Assembly (NCBI GenBank): GCA_037044905.1
Contig: JBAOKB010000147.1
Span: 434,001-498,000 of the forward strand
DNA length: 64,000 nt
Source: Hortaea werneckii
Taxonomy: Eukaryota > Ascomycota > Dothideomycetes > Mycosphaerellales > Teratosphaeriaceae
Direction of reading: 5' to 3'
How positions within the stretch are numbered: position 1 is the first letter of the stretch; every line of letters starts with the position of its first letter. Positions 36,373 to 47,136 of this stretch are shown here, in pieces. Position numbers and translations under genes: made by a program. The notes below the pieces were generated by a model, which saw nothing but the letters and a program-made list of their open reading frames with translations, had not been told where the DNA came from and made no database searches.

Positions 36373-37275
36373 ATGGCTTTCACCAATCGTCTCGCCATCC
36401 TCGCGGGCGGCTTCGGTTCGTAGCACAAAAACAACTTATAGTATAGTAACAAGCACAGCAAGCTTACCAAAACACAGGAGGACTCGCGACAGAAACAGGA
36501 AAGTTACTTCGCCAGCAGGGTTCTAAGCTGGCACTGCTATACGCGCCTTTCGAAGCCTCCAAGCGCGAGCAAACTCTCAAAGAACACTATGGCTCGAGCA
36601 CATCCGACGACGTAGCAGCCTACGAATGCGACATCACATCGGAGAAGTCGGTCCGGCAGGCCTTCCTCTCGCTGCGCGAGCAAATGCTCGAGACCGCCTC
36701 GCCGGCCTTCCCGTCCATCCTGGTGAACGCGGCGGGGTACTGCCAACGGCGCCGTTCGAGACACGCCGCCAGAAGTGACGCAGAAGTCACTCGAAGTCAA
36801 CATCCTCGGCCCCATGCTCGTCTCGCAGGCCTTTGCGAAACTGTACTGGAACCAGGCCGCCCGGCTCAGCAAGCCTGCCGCGGAGAGCAAACCCCATGGC
36901 GCGGTGGCGAGTGGGCCGCCCCCCGGCCGTATCATCAGCATTTCCTCGCAGGCGGCGCATGTCGCGCTGCCGGATCATGGCGCATACTGCGCTTCCAAGG
37001 CCGGCTTGCACGGCCTGACGAACTGCATGGCGGCCGAGTGGGGCAAGCGCGGCATCACGGCGAACACGGTCTCGCCTACCGTCTCCATGACGCCGCTGGG
37101 GAAGAAAGCGTGGGCTGATGAGAAGCAGCGGAAGGAGATGTTTGATCAGATTCCAGCGGGCAGGTTCGCGGAACCGCATGAGATTGCTGAGGCGATTGTT
37201 TTCTTGTGTCAGGATAGCTCAGGCATGATTAACGGCGCGGATATCAGGATTGATGGTGGTTTTACTATTCAATAG
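36373..37275 (+). CDS. Short-chain dehydrogenase/reductase, FabG-like; one frame break
   Basis: Exon 1 is 36373-36415 and intron 36416-36477 (GTTCGT..CACAG), giving AILAGGFGGLATETG, the NAD(P)-binding glycine motif with AGGFGGLA in place of the usual TGxxxGIG. Then VNAAGY (strand 4), SISSQAAHV with the catalytic Ser, and YCASK with the catalytic Tyr and Lys, NTVSPT and IRIDGGF at the C-terminus. Between VNAAGYC and RDTPPEVTQK (about 36740-36755) the frame moves +1 (or -2), so the first 125 and last 155 residues lie in different frames. Whole length is about 279 aa, normal for classical SDRs. Relatives reduce 3-oxoacyl-ACP or sugar and polyol carbonyls; substrate not assignable. Likely cytosolic. 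Confidence 0.75.
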
Positions 37276-37723
37276 GACGCCGGTATATATGTAAAATTTG
37301 CAAAATGGTTGGCATTGAGATAGAAAGACGTCCAAATCCTCCAAAGTGCTTTATGGTTTGACACAGGCCATGAGCTGGAATGAGAAGAAGATGTTCGCCA
37401 CATCTCATAAGCTTCACTCTTGCGCCAAGTAAGGATGTGGACAATGATTGACGAGCAGATTTTATGGTCGCCCAAACGGGCTGACATGGAACTAGATCTT
37501 CTGGGCATGATGGATCAATATTTCAAATGAGAAATCATTATCAAGCAGACACCGAAGCTGCATGGGAGGAAAAAACAAGGCTACACCATTTGCCGTTCTA
37601 CGGAAATTTATAGCATATGACAAGACCCATTCCAATCCTAGTGCAAGAAACAGGGACCTAGATGATGTACAGTGCGTCACTAAATCCACCTCTATCCATC
37701 GCGAACCACAAGCAAAGCCTCTC
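37276..37723. other. Intergenic region between convergent genes
   Basis: Between the SDR stop and the secreted-protein stop. No coding frame supported. Confidence 0.5.
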
Positions 37724-38219
37724 TCACCCGGGAGGAGCCCCCGGCATACCCGCGGTAGGCAACGGCGGCGTCGGATCATTCATAATGATCCAAGTCTGAC
37801 ACTTGACTTCATGCCAACCTATCAAACGGGACGCATTAGGTCTCATTGATACCCCTCGACACCAGCATCTATACAGCATGGAGGCAAAGACACTCACCAT
37901 ATTTCGCCACCCCGCTACCACGCTCGTTCCCACCGACGCAAATCTCGTGAAATTGTCGCTGACAGATGTCGCGGGGGATATACTCCGCTGGGGAACAGTC
38001 GCCGTAGATTTCGAGCTGGGTGGGCTCGCCTGCGTCGCCAAAGACTTGGTGAACCGCCTCGTTGTGGCCGACGTAGAGACTATTGTCCTCGCACAGCGTA
38101 TCGATGGCGTGGATGATGGAAGGGGATTTGGCGCCGCAGAGCTCAGCGGGGTCTTGGGCGCTGATGATGGGGAGAAGTGTTGCTACCAGAGTGGCTAGGA
38201 GTAGAGGCCCGGTGTACAT
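37724..38219 (-). CDS. Small secreted cysteine-rich protein
   Basis: Exon 1 37898-38219, intron 37819-37897 (GTGAGT..GATAG), exon 2 37724-37818; 138 aa. A signal peptide (MYTGPLLLATLVATLLPIISA) precedes QDPAELC. The mature part has six Cys: AELCG, DTLCE, YGDCS, RDICQ, HEICV, and VKCQTW, the last contributed by the second exon, so splicing is needed to complete the even number expected for disulphides. The C-terminus is Pro/Gly-rich (PLPTAGMPGAPPG). No known family recognised. Size, signal peptide and Cys content fit the broad class of fungal small secreted or effector-like proteins, but nothing shows a target. Confidence 0.65.
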
Positions 38220-38809
38220 TTTAGCTGGAAAGCGTATAGACTGACCGCATGAGAGTGTTGTCTGCGCAGTGGAGCAATTGGGATAGAGACCGAGGAAATG
38301 TGCAGGGCGGCTTCCTGTCTTTAACGATTGTCATCGCAGTGCGATCAGCGTCGAAATACCTGTGGCCGTTTGACGCCTGTCGACAGCTTGAAGTCCCATT
38401 TAAAGGACGATGCACCGCATCAAGTAACACGATGATCAATCAGACAACGGTTGTGATGCATGGCATTAAACAATGCAGTGCCGTAATAAAGGTTCCGCAA
38501 AGGTACTGTGCATACTGGCATGCAATTGGCCGCTCGTACGACGGAACTCTGCGTCCTCTGCGATGGGGCATACAGTGCAGAACGTTACCAAACGCCGTTC
38601 ATGTGACGCATGCAGACATTGTGTTTTGGACTGTGGCTCTCTGAAGACTAAGCGGCCATGCTCAGACGATTTGTGATCCTTGGCCACATTCATGAATGTC
38701 GCATCCAAGCGTAGTACAGAGGAGTTCATAGTGTCAGGAGAGGCTTGCTCAATGGCGTGAAAGCATTGTGCAGCAGAAAAGATCCGTCTTGGATTTCGGC
38801 AACGACAGA
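38220..38809. other. Intergenic region
   Basis: Upstream of the small secreted protein (minus) and downstream of the FLVCR-like gene (minus). Short open frames on both strands only. Confidence 0.5.
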
Positions 38810-40308
38810 TCACCCATAGACCATCTGTAAACCTTCCTGACTTCCCTTGAATCTGCCTCGTCCCAGCACAAAAACGCAGGGCACAACCAACACAGCAATG
38901 ACTGCTTGGAAGATCAGCCCCGTAATCATACTCGCATTCGGTTCATCGTCCCAGTCGTCCGTCCTCAGCGCATTCATGATGACAATCCAAACACCACCAA
39001 GCAGCTGCCCGCCCGTCCAACACACCGTACTGGACACTTCAGGGCTCACAGGGTAGGTTACAAGGACCAGGTACTCCAACGCACAAGGGAGTAGGGAGAA
39101 CGAGGTGGCACCGAGAACTGCGAGTACGACATAAGGGCCAGGCACGGTCTGAGTTCCTGGCATGAAAATCAAGGCCACGTAGCTGATCGCAATGAAAGGT
39201 ACGAGCACTCTGACTGTCAGGAGATAGCGTTTCGTGCGGTCGACCAAAGGAGATACAATGGCCGAGGCAACCAGTCCCACGACGATCAGGAGGGCGCCGG
39301 CGATTCCGGCTTCGGTTTCCGAGAAGCCGTAGGGTTCCAGAATTTGGTTGAGGAGAGAGGAAGTGGCGTTGAAAGAGGCAGTGTAGATGCTGAAGGGTAG
39401 GAGGATAAGCCAGAAGGCACCGTTCTTGGTCACGTCGCGTACGTATTGCCAGATGCTTCGATCGTCTTGCTGAAGGTCATACGCTGACGTCGAAGAGGCG
39501 CTTGCAGATGGTCGAGCAGGGATGAAAGGGGCTGGAAGCGTTGCGACGGTGGAGAGAATGGAGGTGTAAAGAACCATTCTGGGGATCGAGGATGGTTCAT
39601 CCGAAGCCCAGAAAGGCCCGATGAGCTGACCCAGAGCGGCGCCAAAGGGGTTGGCCAGGCTGGCAATTGCCGTTGCTGACACTCGCCCTGCGGAGAGAAC
39701 CAGAGGTTGGAATATCTGGTGGGTGCGGCAAGCACAAAGGGCTGGGCGAAGCCTATCAACACTTGACCAAATATCACAACGCCAAAGGAATTGCTCCTTG
39801 TGCCTCCATAACGAATCCAATTCCCGGCCAGCACGAGCGTAGATGAGACCAAGATGGATGCTTTCGGGCCATGTTTATTGAGAGTCCAGATCACAAGAGG
39901 CGCGACAGGACAGAATGCAAAGAGGAAGCCAGTGCTGAGCCAATTGATGCTGCTGTCAGAGACGGAAAAGTACGTAGCAGAGGTGGAGGAGACAGCGGCA
40001 AATGTCAACCAGTCCCACGACACAATGATGTTCAGGAGGACCAGCTGAGCGAGGCCCAAGTAGCGGAGTCGTGAGGCGCGAGTGTAAGGCGCACTGGAGT
40101 TCGTGTAGTCTTCTTCGGTGCGGGTCCTCTGTAGACTGGGTGGTGGACCTTCACTGTCTGATCTTGTAGCGTGTTGGACCAATGGCACCGGTTTGCCGGA
40201 AGCTGCGGAGTCGTGTGAAGTCAAGCGGTGCATGCTGGGCCCTTCCACTTTGTCGTCTTCACCATCGTCTACCGTGCGAAGGGCAGTATACCGTGTGCCG
40301 GTGGACAT
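38810..40308 (-). CDS. MFS transporter, FLVCR-like; one frame break
   Basis: The start at 40308 gives a polar cytosolic N-terminus of about 80 residues, then the first helix (RYLGLAQLVLLNIIVSWDWL). Landmarks of the feline-leukaemia-virus-C-receptor-like branch are INWLSTGFLFAF, GNWIRYGG, GFAQPF and NLWFSPQG, followed by ATAIASLANPFGAALGQLIG. One base appears missing near 39690 (between SPQG and RVSATA), so helices 1-5 and 6-12 lie in different frames. The second half is otherwise clean to VYG at 38812, total about 500 aa. Animal FLVCRs move haem, choline or ethanolamine; fungal members are little known, so the substrate is open. It is divergent from the HUL5 gene. Confidence 0.78.
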
Positions 40309-40836
40309 GATGGCTTCGCGGCGTGATCACCCCCTCATGAGTCTTGGCCAGGATCTGCGGCTTCTGCATCAGCTGCGCCACGAACAGCAACGGGATTGGT
40401 GGCAAATCATTTAGTAAGGTAGGGACCTTATCTGCCTCCGTACATTGGACGGTTCCATGCCGCCATTACTACTGGACTACCCGACTTCATCTCCTCGGGC
40501 GTATTCCTGCCTGAGGCAGAAATCATCATCGCGCTCGCGCCGGCAGATGGCCATTTCTTATCGATAAGAATTCATCTGTCCGATTACGTGAGGCGTCAGT
40601 TACGTCGACGCCGTGTGTTGTCTGGAAGCATCCATGTCCATGTTGGTAGGAGAGACTGTATGTCAACCACATAAACCGCTCGCCCTCCCCGCCCCATCTC
40701 CGCTCGCCGTCCGACGTTGACAACCTCACCTCTGTCTTGCAAATGCATTGTCCGTAGCAACACTAGTAGTAATCACATCTGCATCGCCGGTACAACCACA
40801 GTTGCGTTGTCATCGCGCCACTTCGTCTGAACAGCC
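40309..40836. other. Divergent promoter region
   Basis: Between the FLVCR-like gene (minus) and HUL5 (plus). Contains a GATAAG/TTATCG palindrome near 40557-40566. No coding frame supported. Confidence 0.5.
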
Positions 40837-43800
40837 ATGTATCAGTCCTTCACCGGATCCTCTCGCCGTCCTCGACAGGTCAACCTCTCCGGCCGACCGG
40901 CCAACCCTTTCGCTTCGTCAACTTCACCTGCCGGCGGTCCACAGAGCGCCATCGCATCTGCTCAGCAAGATCGAGAGAGACGACAGCGGGAACGGGAACG
41001 CTTGCACGCCTCGAATCGGATACAGAAGGTATGGCGGGGCCATAGCGCACGGAGGAAGACGTTCCGAATCTGGAGACAGATCTGGGATCGGATTGAAGAG
41101 GAGGGAAGCAGCACTGGCAAGCGCGATGGTGGGACAGGTGCCTACGGGAGCGAAGAGGAAGCCTTGAAGCAGGGAAGACGGTTAATGTTGTTCTATGATC
41201 CGAAGGAAGATGCGAGACGATTATGCTGGTATGGGATGAGAGTCATGGCAACTGCATCGCCTCAGACGCCATGTGCCGAAGGGCCATGGCCGAAGGCATA
41301 CCTTAGGCTTTCAAGGGCATGTATGGCGGCCTTGGGATCTAGGACACCGAAAGGTGATGATGAAATGGATGTGGATCAGACGGTGCTGAATATTTCGGCC
41401 TATACCATCAGGAGGGTACAGCATCTGCCTCGAGAGGATGCCATCAACTACTATGCGACTCTGACGAGCTTGGGGACGCGGGGAGCGAACGAGAGCCTAC
41501 AGAATGCATTGATCGCGCCCTTACAAAGTTCTGCGGAAGCCTACACAGGATTAGCAATACTGCTCGGTCGACCGTTAGCTCCGCAGATGCTTGAACTACT
41601 TCACAGTGCCGTCGATAATTCACTGCTGTGCAATGCCCTTGCGGAGCTTCCACCAAGCCAGACATCCGGTGCGAGGAGCAGACTGTGGCTTCTCGGCAAT
41701 CTAGTTGCCCTGGCCGGCGGAAAGGGCAGTACTACTCAGGACACGGCCTACATCTCTGCAGTCTCCACTCTACTTGGCCGGTTGGCTGACGACGTAGAAT
41801 TCGAAGGCCAACCTGTAGATATGGAGAACGTCGAATTCGATTCGCAAGTGTTATCCAAAGTAGCCACCGGACTGCCGCTAAACACCTGGCTCAGCAGCAC
41901 TCTACGAAGCCTTATAGATCAGAATTCCATTCGAAACCTGCTCGCCACCGGAGAGCAAAGCTCGGCAGCAAATGCCCAGCTTCTAGCCAGTTACGCTCTG
42001 ACCCTTCTCCGCTCGTTTCCTCGTCGAGCAGACGATATCAGAATGTGGCTGTACCTGGGCCCTACATCACAGACGTCAGGCTCTACGCCGGCAACGCAAT
42101 ACTTTTGGAATGCGACCAAGTTCAACAACACGGTATTCTCGACTATACATGCCGACTCCCGCAAAGTCTTGCCTCTACTCAAGACGTCCGCCCCAGCTGC
42201 TAGCCAGCGCAGAGACGACTGGACAGTCATCATGGTTTTCTTGGAGCTATATACGTTCCTCTTGAAGATCATGGATGATGAAGAGTTCATGGGCAAGAGT
42301 GACAATAGACGATCAAGTGCTATTAGCACTCTGGAAGTGGCCGACCTAGTGACATTCCTCAAGAACTTGGGATTCACTCTTTACTTCAATGCTTCCGACC
42401 TTCAGGATAGCAGCCCAACACTTTCTGAACGAGATGCAGGAGCCTCTAGTCTTGGACGGCATTTCGGGAAGCCGTCCTCTTTTGCCGCTCCCGAGCCCGA
42501 GAAAATTGCAGAAAGCGAGGCGACCAAGGCTCCATTGACCCTTGCAGGTCTACCAGGGTTGACAATAGACTATTTGAAAGGGCTGGTAACTGGACTGCTA
42601 CGCGCGATCTATGAGCGGGACTCTCGACGACATTTCTTACCACAGGACCATTGGTTAATGACGGAGCGGTTCGACATGACGGCTTTCATCCCAGGCGTGG
42701 TGGCAGAGGAGGAGAGCCGTCACATGGTGCAGGACGCTGAAGATGGAGAATTAGATGCCGATGATGGCGAGAGCGATGATGAAGATCTAGTCGGTGGCAT
42801 GAGTGGGAGAAGAGGAGCGGCCAGTGGCTATGCAGCTGTGCTCCGTAATCAAAACGCTCGCGAAAAGGCCCAACGGAAAGCAAGTCGAAAGCGTTATCTG
42901 GAGTCGGTAGCGCCTCGGCTGGAGATTTTGCAGAACATGCCGTTCTTCATCCCCTTCATGACCCGTGTCGAAATCTTCCGACAGTTCGTGCATCTTGACC
43001 AGGAGAAGAGAAGGAACGGGTACACCGACCCGGACCTCTGGCGTCAATCCCTCATGTTTGCTCCTAACCAGGCTGGTCTCACGCCTCGCGACCTCCTCGC
43101 CCGACACCATGCCAACATCAAGCGGAAGAGCGAGTTCAGCGATGCTTTTGAACAATTCTACGACCTCGGTGCCGACCTGAAGGAACCTATCCAGATCACC
43201 TTCCTGGACGAGTGGGGCATGGCAGAGGCGGGCATTGATGGAGGCGGCGTGACAAAGGAATTCCTCACCTCCGTCATCAGCCAGGCCTTCGATCCCGGTA
43301 ACGAGAACATCGAACACACGTATTTTGTGGAAAATGATCAGCACGTCCTGCATCCGAACCCGACGGCTTTGGAAGATCTCAAGGGCAAGCTACGCGCTAT
43401 GGGTCTACGGGAGCAGCAACCAGGGTTCAAGGCCGAAGTCAGGAGTTTGCTGCAGCAGTACGAGTTCTTAGGCCGGATCATCGGGAAATGTCTTTACGAA
43501 GGGATCCTAGTGGACGTCTCATTTGCAGGCTTCTTCCTCAAGAAATGGGCGCTGACGGGCGGATCGGGAGCCGCTCCACTCGAGAGCGGATACAGACCGA
43601 ACATCAACGACCTACGAGAACTGGACGAAGGGTTATACAAGGGACTCCTCGCGCTGAAGAACGCCCCAGCCGAGCAAGTGGAAGACTTCGGCCTCACCTT
43701 CACGGTCGACGACCTGGTCGCAGATCCCAGCCACGCGGACGGGAAGCGAGTCGTCGAGCGCGAGCTCGTGCCCCACGGCGCCGAGATGAGCGTCACAGCG

Positions 43801-44328
43801 GAAAACCGCCTCATCTACCTCAACGCCATGGCGCGCTACCGGCTCCAAGTCCAAAGCGCCCCGCAAACCTCCTCCTTCCTCAAAGGCCTCGGCGCCATCG
43901 TCCAGCCCTCCTGGCTCAGCATGTTCAACCAATCCGAACTCCAAACCCTCATCGGTGGCGCGCAGGCCGAAATCGACGTCGCCGACCTGCGCCGCCACAC
44001 CCAGTACGGCGGCGTCTACGCCCTCGGCGACGACGGCCAGGAACACCCTTCCATCCAGCTCTTCTGGCAGGTCATGTACGCCCTCCCGGACGCCGACCGT
44101 CGCAAAGTCGTCAAGTTCGTGACGTCCACCCCGCGTGGCCCGCTGTTGGGGTTTGCGCAGTTGAACCCCCGGTTTAGTATTAGGGATTCGGGGAGCGATG
44201 AGAATCGTTATCCCACGACTAGTACGTGTGTGAATCTGCTTAAGCTGCCGATGTTTAAGAGCGCGGGGAAGTTGCGGGAGAGGTTGTTGGCTGCGGTTAG
44301 TAGTGGGGCGGGTTTTGATCTTTCGTGA
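40837..44328 (+). CDS. HUL5: HECT-type E3 ubiquitin ligase, HUL5/UBE3C family
   Basis: Intronless, 1,163 aa, frame intact. An IQ-like helix lies near residues 60-90 (RIQKVWRGHSARRK), as in UBE3C. The middle is helical with an acidic insert (about residues 630-650, DAEDGELDADDGESDDED). The HECT domain fills the last 370 residues: IQITFLDEWGMAEAGIDGGGVTKEF, given here from its parts FLDEWG and GIDGGG, then GRIIGKCLYEGI, and the catalytic loop TSTCVNLLKLP with active Cys at residue 1131. Hul5 extends ubiquitin chains on proteasome-bound and misfolded substrates and increases processivity of degradation; it acts in cytosol and nucleus. BLM10, another proteasome partner, is encoded about 9 kb downstream. 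Confidence 0.93.
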   Translation: MYQSFTGSSRRPRQVNLSGRPANPFASSTSPAGGPQSAIASAQQDRERRQRERERLHASNRIQKVWRGHSARRKTFRIWRQIWDRIEEEGSSTGKRDGGTGAYGSEEEALKQGRRLMLFYDPKEDARRLCWYGMRVMATASPQTPCAEGPWPKAYLRLSRACMAALGSRTPKGDDEMDVDQTVLNISAYTIRRVQHLPREDAINYYATLTSLGTRGANESLQNALIAPLQSSAEAYTGLAILLGRPLAPQMLELLHSAVDNSLLCNALAELPPSQTSGARSRLWLLGNLVALAGGKGSTTQDTAYISAVSTLLGRLADDVEFEGQPVDMENVEFDSQVLSKVATGLPLNTWLSSTLRSLIDQNSIRNLLATGEQSSAANAQLLASYALTLLRSFPRRADDIRMWLYLGPTSQTSGSTPATQYFWNATKFNNTVFSTIHADSRKVLPLLKTSAPAASQRRDDWTVIMVFLELYTFLLKIMDDEEFMGKSDNRRSSAISTLEVADLVTFLKNLGFTLYFNASDLQDSSPTLSERDAGASSLGRHFGKPSSFAAPEPEKIAESEATKAPLTLAGLPGLTIDYLKGLVTGLLRAIYERDSRRHFLPQDHWLMTERFDMTAFIPGVVAEEESRHMVQDAEDGELDADDGESDDEDLVGGMSGRRGAASGYAAVLRNQNAREKAQRKASRKRYLESVAPRLEILQNMPFFIPFMTRVEIFRQFVHLDQEKRRNGYTDPDLWRQSLMFAPNQAGLTPRDLLARHHANIKRKSEFSDAFEQFYDLGADLKEPIQITFLDEWGMAEAGIDGGGVTKEFLTSVISQAFDPGNENIEHTYFVENDQHVLHPNPTALEDLKGKLRAMGLREQQPGFKAEVRSLLQQYEFLGRIIGKCLYEGILVDVSFAGFFLKKWALTGGSGAAPLESGYRPNINDLRELDEGLYKGLLALKNAPAEQVEDFGLTFTVDDLVADPSHADGKRVVERELVPHGAEMSVTAENRLIYLNAMARYRLQVQSAPQTSSFLKGLGAIVQPSWLSMFNQSELQTLIGGAQAEIDVADLRRHTQYGGVYALGDDGQEHPSIQLFWQVMYALPDADRRKVVKFVTSTPRGPLLGFAQLNPRFSIRDSGSDENRYPTTSTCVNLLKLPMFKSAGKLRERLLAAVSSGAGFDLS

Positions 44329-45151
44329 TATGTTACTTTTTCTTTTTTTCCCCTCTTTTTTTTTTTTTTTTTTTTTCCCCTTATCACTTCGAGTTGACAA
44401 GGCCAGGAAGGTCTTTTTTTGGATGGCGATGACGATGCTGAAATATAGAATTACTTTTGTGGAATCGTATTGTCAGGCTACTGGTGCCGGGTTCTTTTGA
44501 TTGTAGTCTTATTAGCGTGGCGTTTGATAGTGATGGAAAGGGGAACTTGGAAGAAGTGTGATGACAGCGTTTTGCATTTGTCATGATATGGAGAGACTAC
44601 AAAGTCTTGTCGGTATAGATAAAGAGGTATACATCTTCCGGGTTACTTATTCTTTTCAGCCTTGGCTCTGCTGTTGACTTTCCTTCTCTTCTCTCTTCGT
44701 CCTTCATCTTTGTCTTCTATAACCTCTTTTTTTTTTTTTTTTTCCCCCCTCCACCTTTGGTCCTTTCATCCTCTTCCTTCTCTTTCCTTGGCTTTGCTGT
44801 CTCGTGATCACGACCGATGGTAAAAAGCGCGATTGGCTTGGCATATTCGACAGTAATGAGTGCACAAGGAAGGCAAAAAATGAAGAAGAAATTCTTCCGT
44901 TTCCTTGTCTCAAAGGAAAAAATAAAACAAAATAAAAAAGTGGGCAGGGGGGTGAACCTAGAAAATATGGACCAGCTGAGGTATTTGATAGCGGTAAAGA
45001 AGGCATGTGGTCATGGACCATAGCACATTTCAAGTTTTCTTCAAAAATCTTCTTTCCTTTGTGTTTTTATTTTGGTTCGTTTAAATATATATGTATATCG
45101 TTTGGCCGTTTCTTAAGAGACAAGGAAAAAGCGGACTCATGTAATCATCTT
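44329..45151. other. Intergenic region between convergent genes
   Basis: 3' regions of HUL5 and the dehydrogenase. Several T runs (44358-44376, 44727-44743). No coding frame. Confidence 0.5.
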
Positions 45152-46308
45152 TTAAAGCTTGCTAACCTCCAACACAGCCTTACCGAAGTTGGTACCCTTG
45201 AACAGACCCAGCAGGCCCTCGGCCGCGTTGTCGATGCCCTGCGTGATGCTCTGCTCGGCCTTGAAGGTGCCCTCGGAGATCCACTTCTGCACGTTCTTCT
45301 GGTGGTCGACGGCGTACTTGGGGCCCATGTCGGGGTCGAAGACCTTGAAGCAGTGGATGTTAGTATTCAAATTTGAAATGAGGCGTTGAGGGATGGGGAA
45401 GAGGAGGGGTTTGGGGCAAAAAGGGGAAGGGATTGCATGGGACTTACGATGAATCCGCGCATCGTGATACGCTTAGCGACGACCAGCATCAGGTTCTTGA
45501 CGCCGTACTGCTCCGCAGGCGGGAGGTTGTACTGGGAGATCATACCGCAAGCGACGACACGGCCGAAAGTCTTCATAGCGTTGAGGGCGGCGGAGAGCTG
45601 CTCGCCGCCGACGTTCTCGTAGTAGATATCGATGCCCTCCGGGGCGAGGCGGGCAAGGGCATCGCCCGCGGCTTCCTTCTTGTAGTTGAAGCCGCCGTCG
45701 AAGCCGAGGTCCTTGGTGATGAAGTCCAGCTTCTTGTCGTCGCCCACGGACCCGATGACCTTGAGGCCTTCGTGCTTGGCGAGCTGGCCGACCAGCTGGC
45801 CGACGGCGCCCGACGCGGCCGAGATGAAGATCGTCTCGCCCTTCTTCGGCTTGCCGATGTCGTAGAAGGACGAGTAGGCCGTCAGACCCGGCATGCCGAG
45901 CGCGCCGAGGAAGAGCTTCTCGTCCAGCTTGTAGGGGTTCTCGAGCACCGAGAAGCTGTCCGCCATCTCCTTCTCCACGGCGCTGTACTCCTCGGTCCAT
46001 GAAGACGGGGCGTGCAGCACCTGGCCCTCCTTGAACTTCTGGTTGTCGCTCTTGATGACGCTGACGATGGCGGCGTTGGTCACGGGCTTGCCCTGCTCGA
46101 AGGGAGGAGCGTAGGACTTGGTCTCGGCGGGCCGCATGCGGCCACGCTGGTAGGGGTCGAAGGAGACATAGTGGACCTTGACGGTGATGCCGCCGGCTGG
46201 GGGAGCCTGGTTGGTGTCGAAGTCGCGGGACTCGATCTTGAGGTGCTTGCCAGCCTCCGGGAAGCCGGTGGGGTGGTCGGCGTAGATGAGGGCCTTGTTC
46301 TGAACCAT
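45152..46308 (-). CDS. Medium-chain dehydrogenase, prostaglandin reductase/leukotriene-B4 dehydrogenase-like, with SKL end
   Basis: Exon 1 45448-46308, intron 45344-45447 (GTAAGT, branch TACTAAC only about 15 nt before the TTCAAG acceptor), exon 2 45152-45343; 350 aa. Features are the GroES-like N-terminus (VHYVSFDPYQRGRM), no zinc-ligand motif, AASGAVGQLVGQLAK for NADP binding, and YENVGG, typical of the zinc-free NADP-dependent double-bond reductases. Splicing gives GFIVFDPDMGP, as in relatives. These enzymes reduce alpha,beta-unsaturated ketones and aldehydes and help detoxify reactive carbonyls. The last three residues are SKL, the strongest peroxisomal targeting signal, so a peroxisomal site is predicted. 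The frame is intact. Confidence 0.88.
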
Positions 46309-47136
46309 GGTGTCGGTGTCTGCAGTGAAGTAGATTAATGTGTTCTATGGGAGTCGTCCGGGATCGTAAGAGAAGTGGGTGTGGCAGTGAGGAGGGTGTC
46401 AACAGTCAACAGTGAGGGCACGGGTGGTATAAGTAGGATAAACGGAATCGGTTCTAGCACCTACTTTCTTCTCTTCTGCTTACTCTATCAGCGTCTGGCG
46501 CGAGTCGTCACCGGCGATTACATATTGGTAGGACGGCGGTAGACACCAGAAAGAGTGATGTGGCCTTGCCAATGCACAGTTTTTGGAGGGTCTGCCCGGT
46601 GAACATCCGGGCATAATGCGCTCGGCTGGAGCTAAAGTGACGCATGGGGTAAGAGGGCCGGTTTCACTGTCTGGACACGACCGAGGAATTAGCAATCAGC
46701 AACAGGACTGCAGATGGCGGTGCAAGGCAAATACAGTATGCATGTTGACTGCGCCGGCCAGATCATCATGCGAATAAAGCTCATTTTCTCGTGCGCGTAC
46801 GATCAGACAAAAAAAACCAAACACCCCGTCACGTGCATTCTCTTAATATCATCGGTGGTTGACATTATTCGCTCGCCACATCTATAGTACCTGATCGGAG
46901 GTCCAGCCCTACCTCGTACCGTCCCTCACGTCCCTCCGATATCGATAGCGATAGCGGCCGCTCCCGCGAATGCATCATCCTCGTCATCATCTCGTCTCAC
47001 ACCAGCCGGAGATCGCTCGGCAATAGCGAGTGTGGGATTAGTGAGTCCAGTCCGCCTGGCCAGCCATTCCACCCTATTATTGCACCGGCGCTACCGCTGT
47101 ACGACCCAGCTTAGACCAACCACACCAAGATTCATC
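46309..47136. other. Divergent promoter region
   Basis: Between the dehydrogenase (minus) and Maf-like gene (plus). Contains a short GATAGC repeat near 46937-46956. No coding frame supported. Confidence 0.5.

Noticed and set aside
38473..38676. Cys-rich plus-strand frame resembling a zinc cluster
   Set aside because: Cys spacing does not fit Zn2Cys6 and the frame is short and unsupported.
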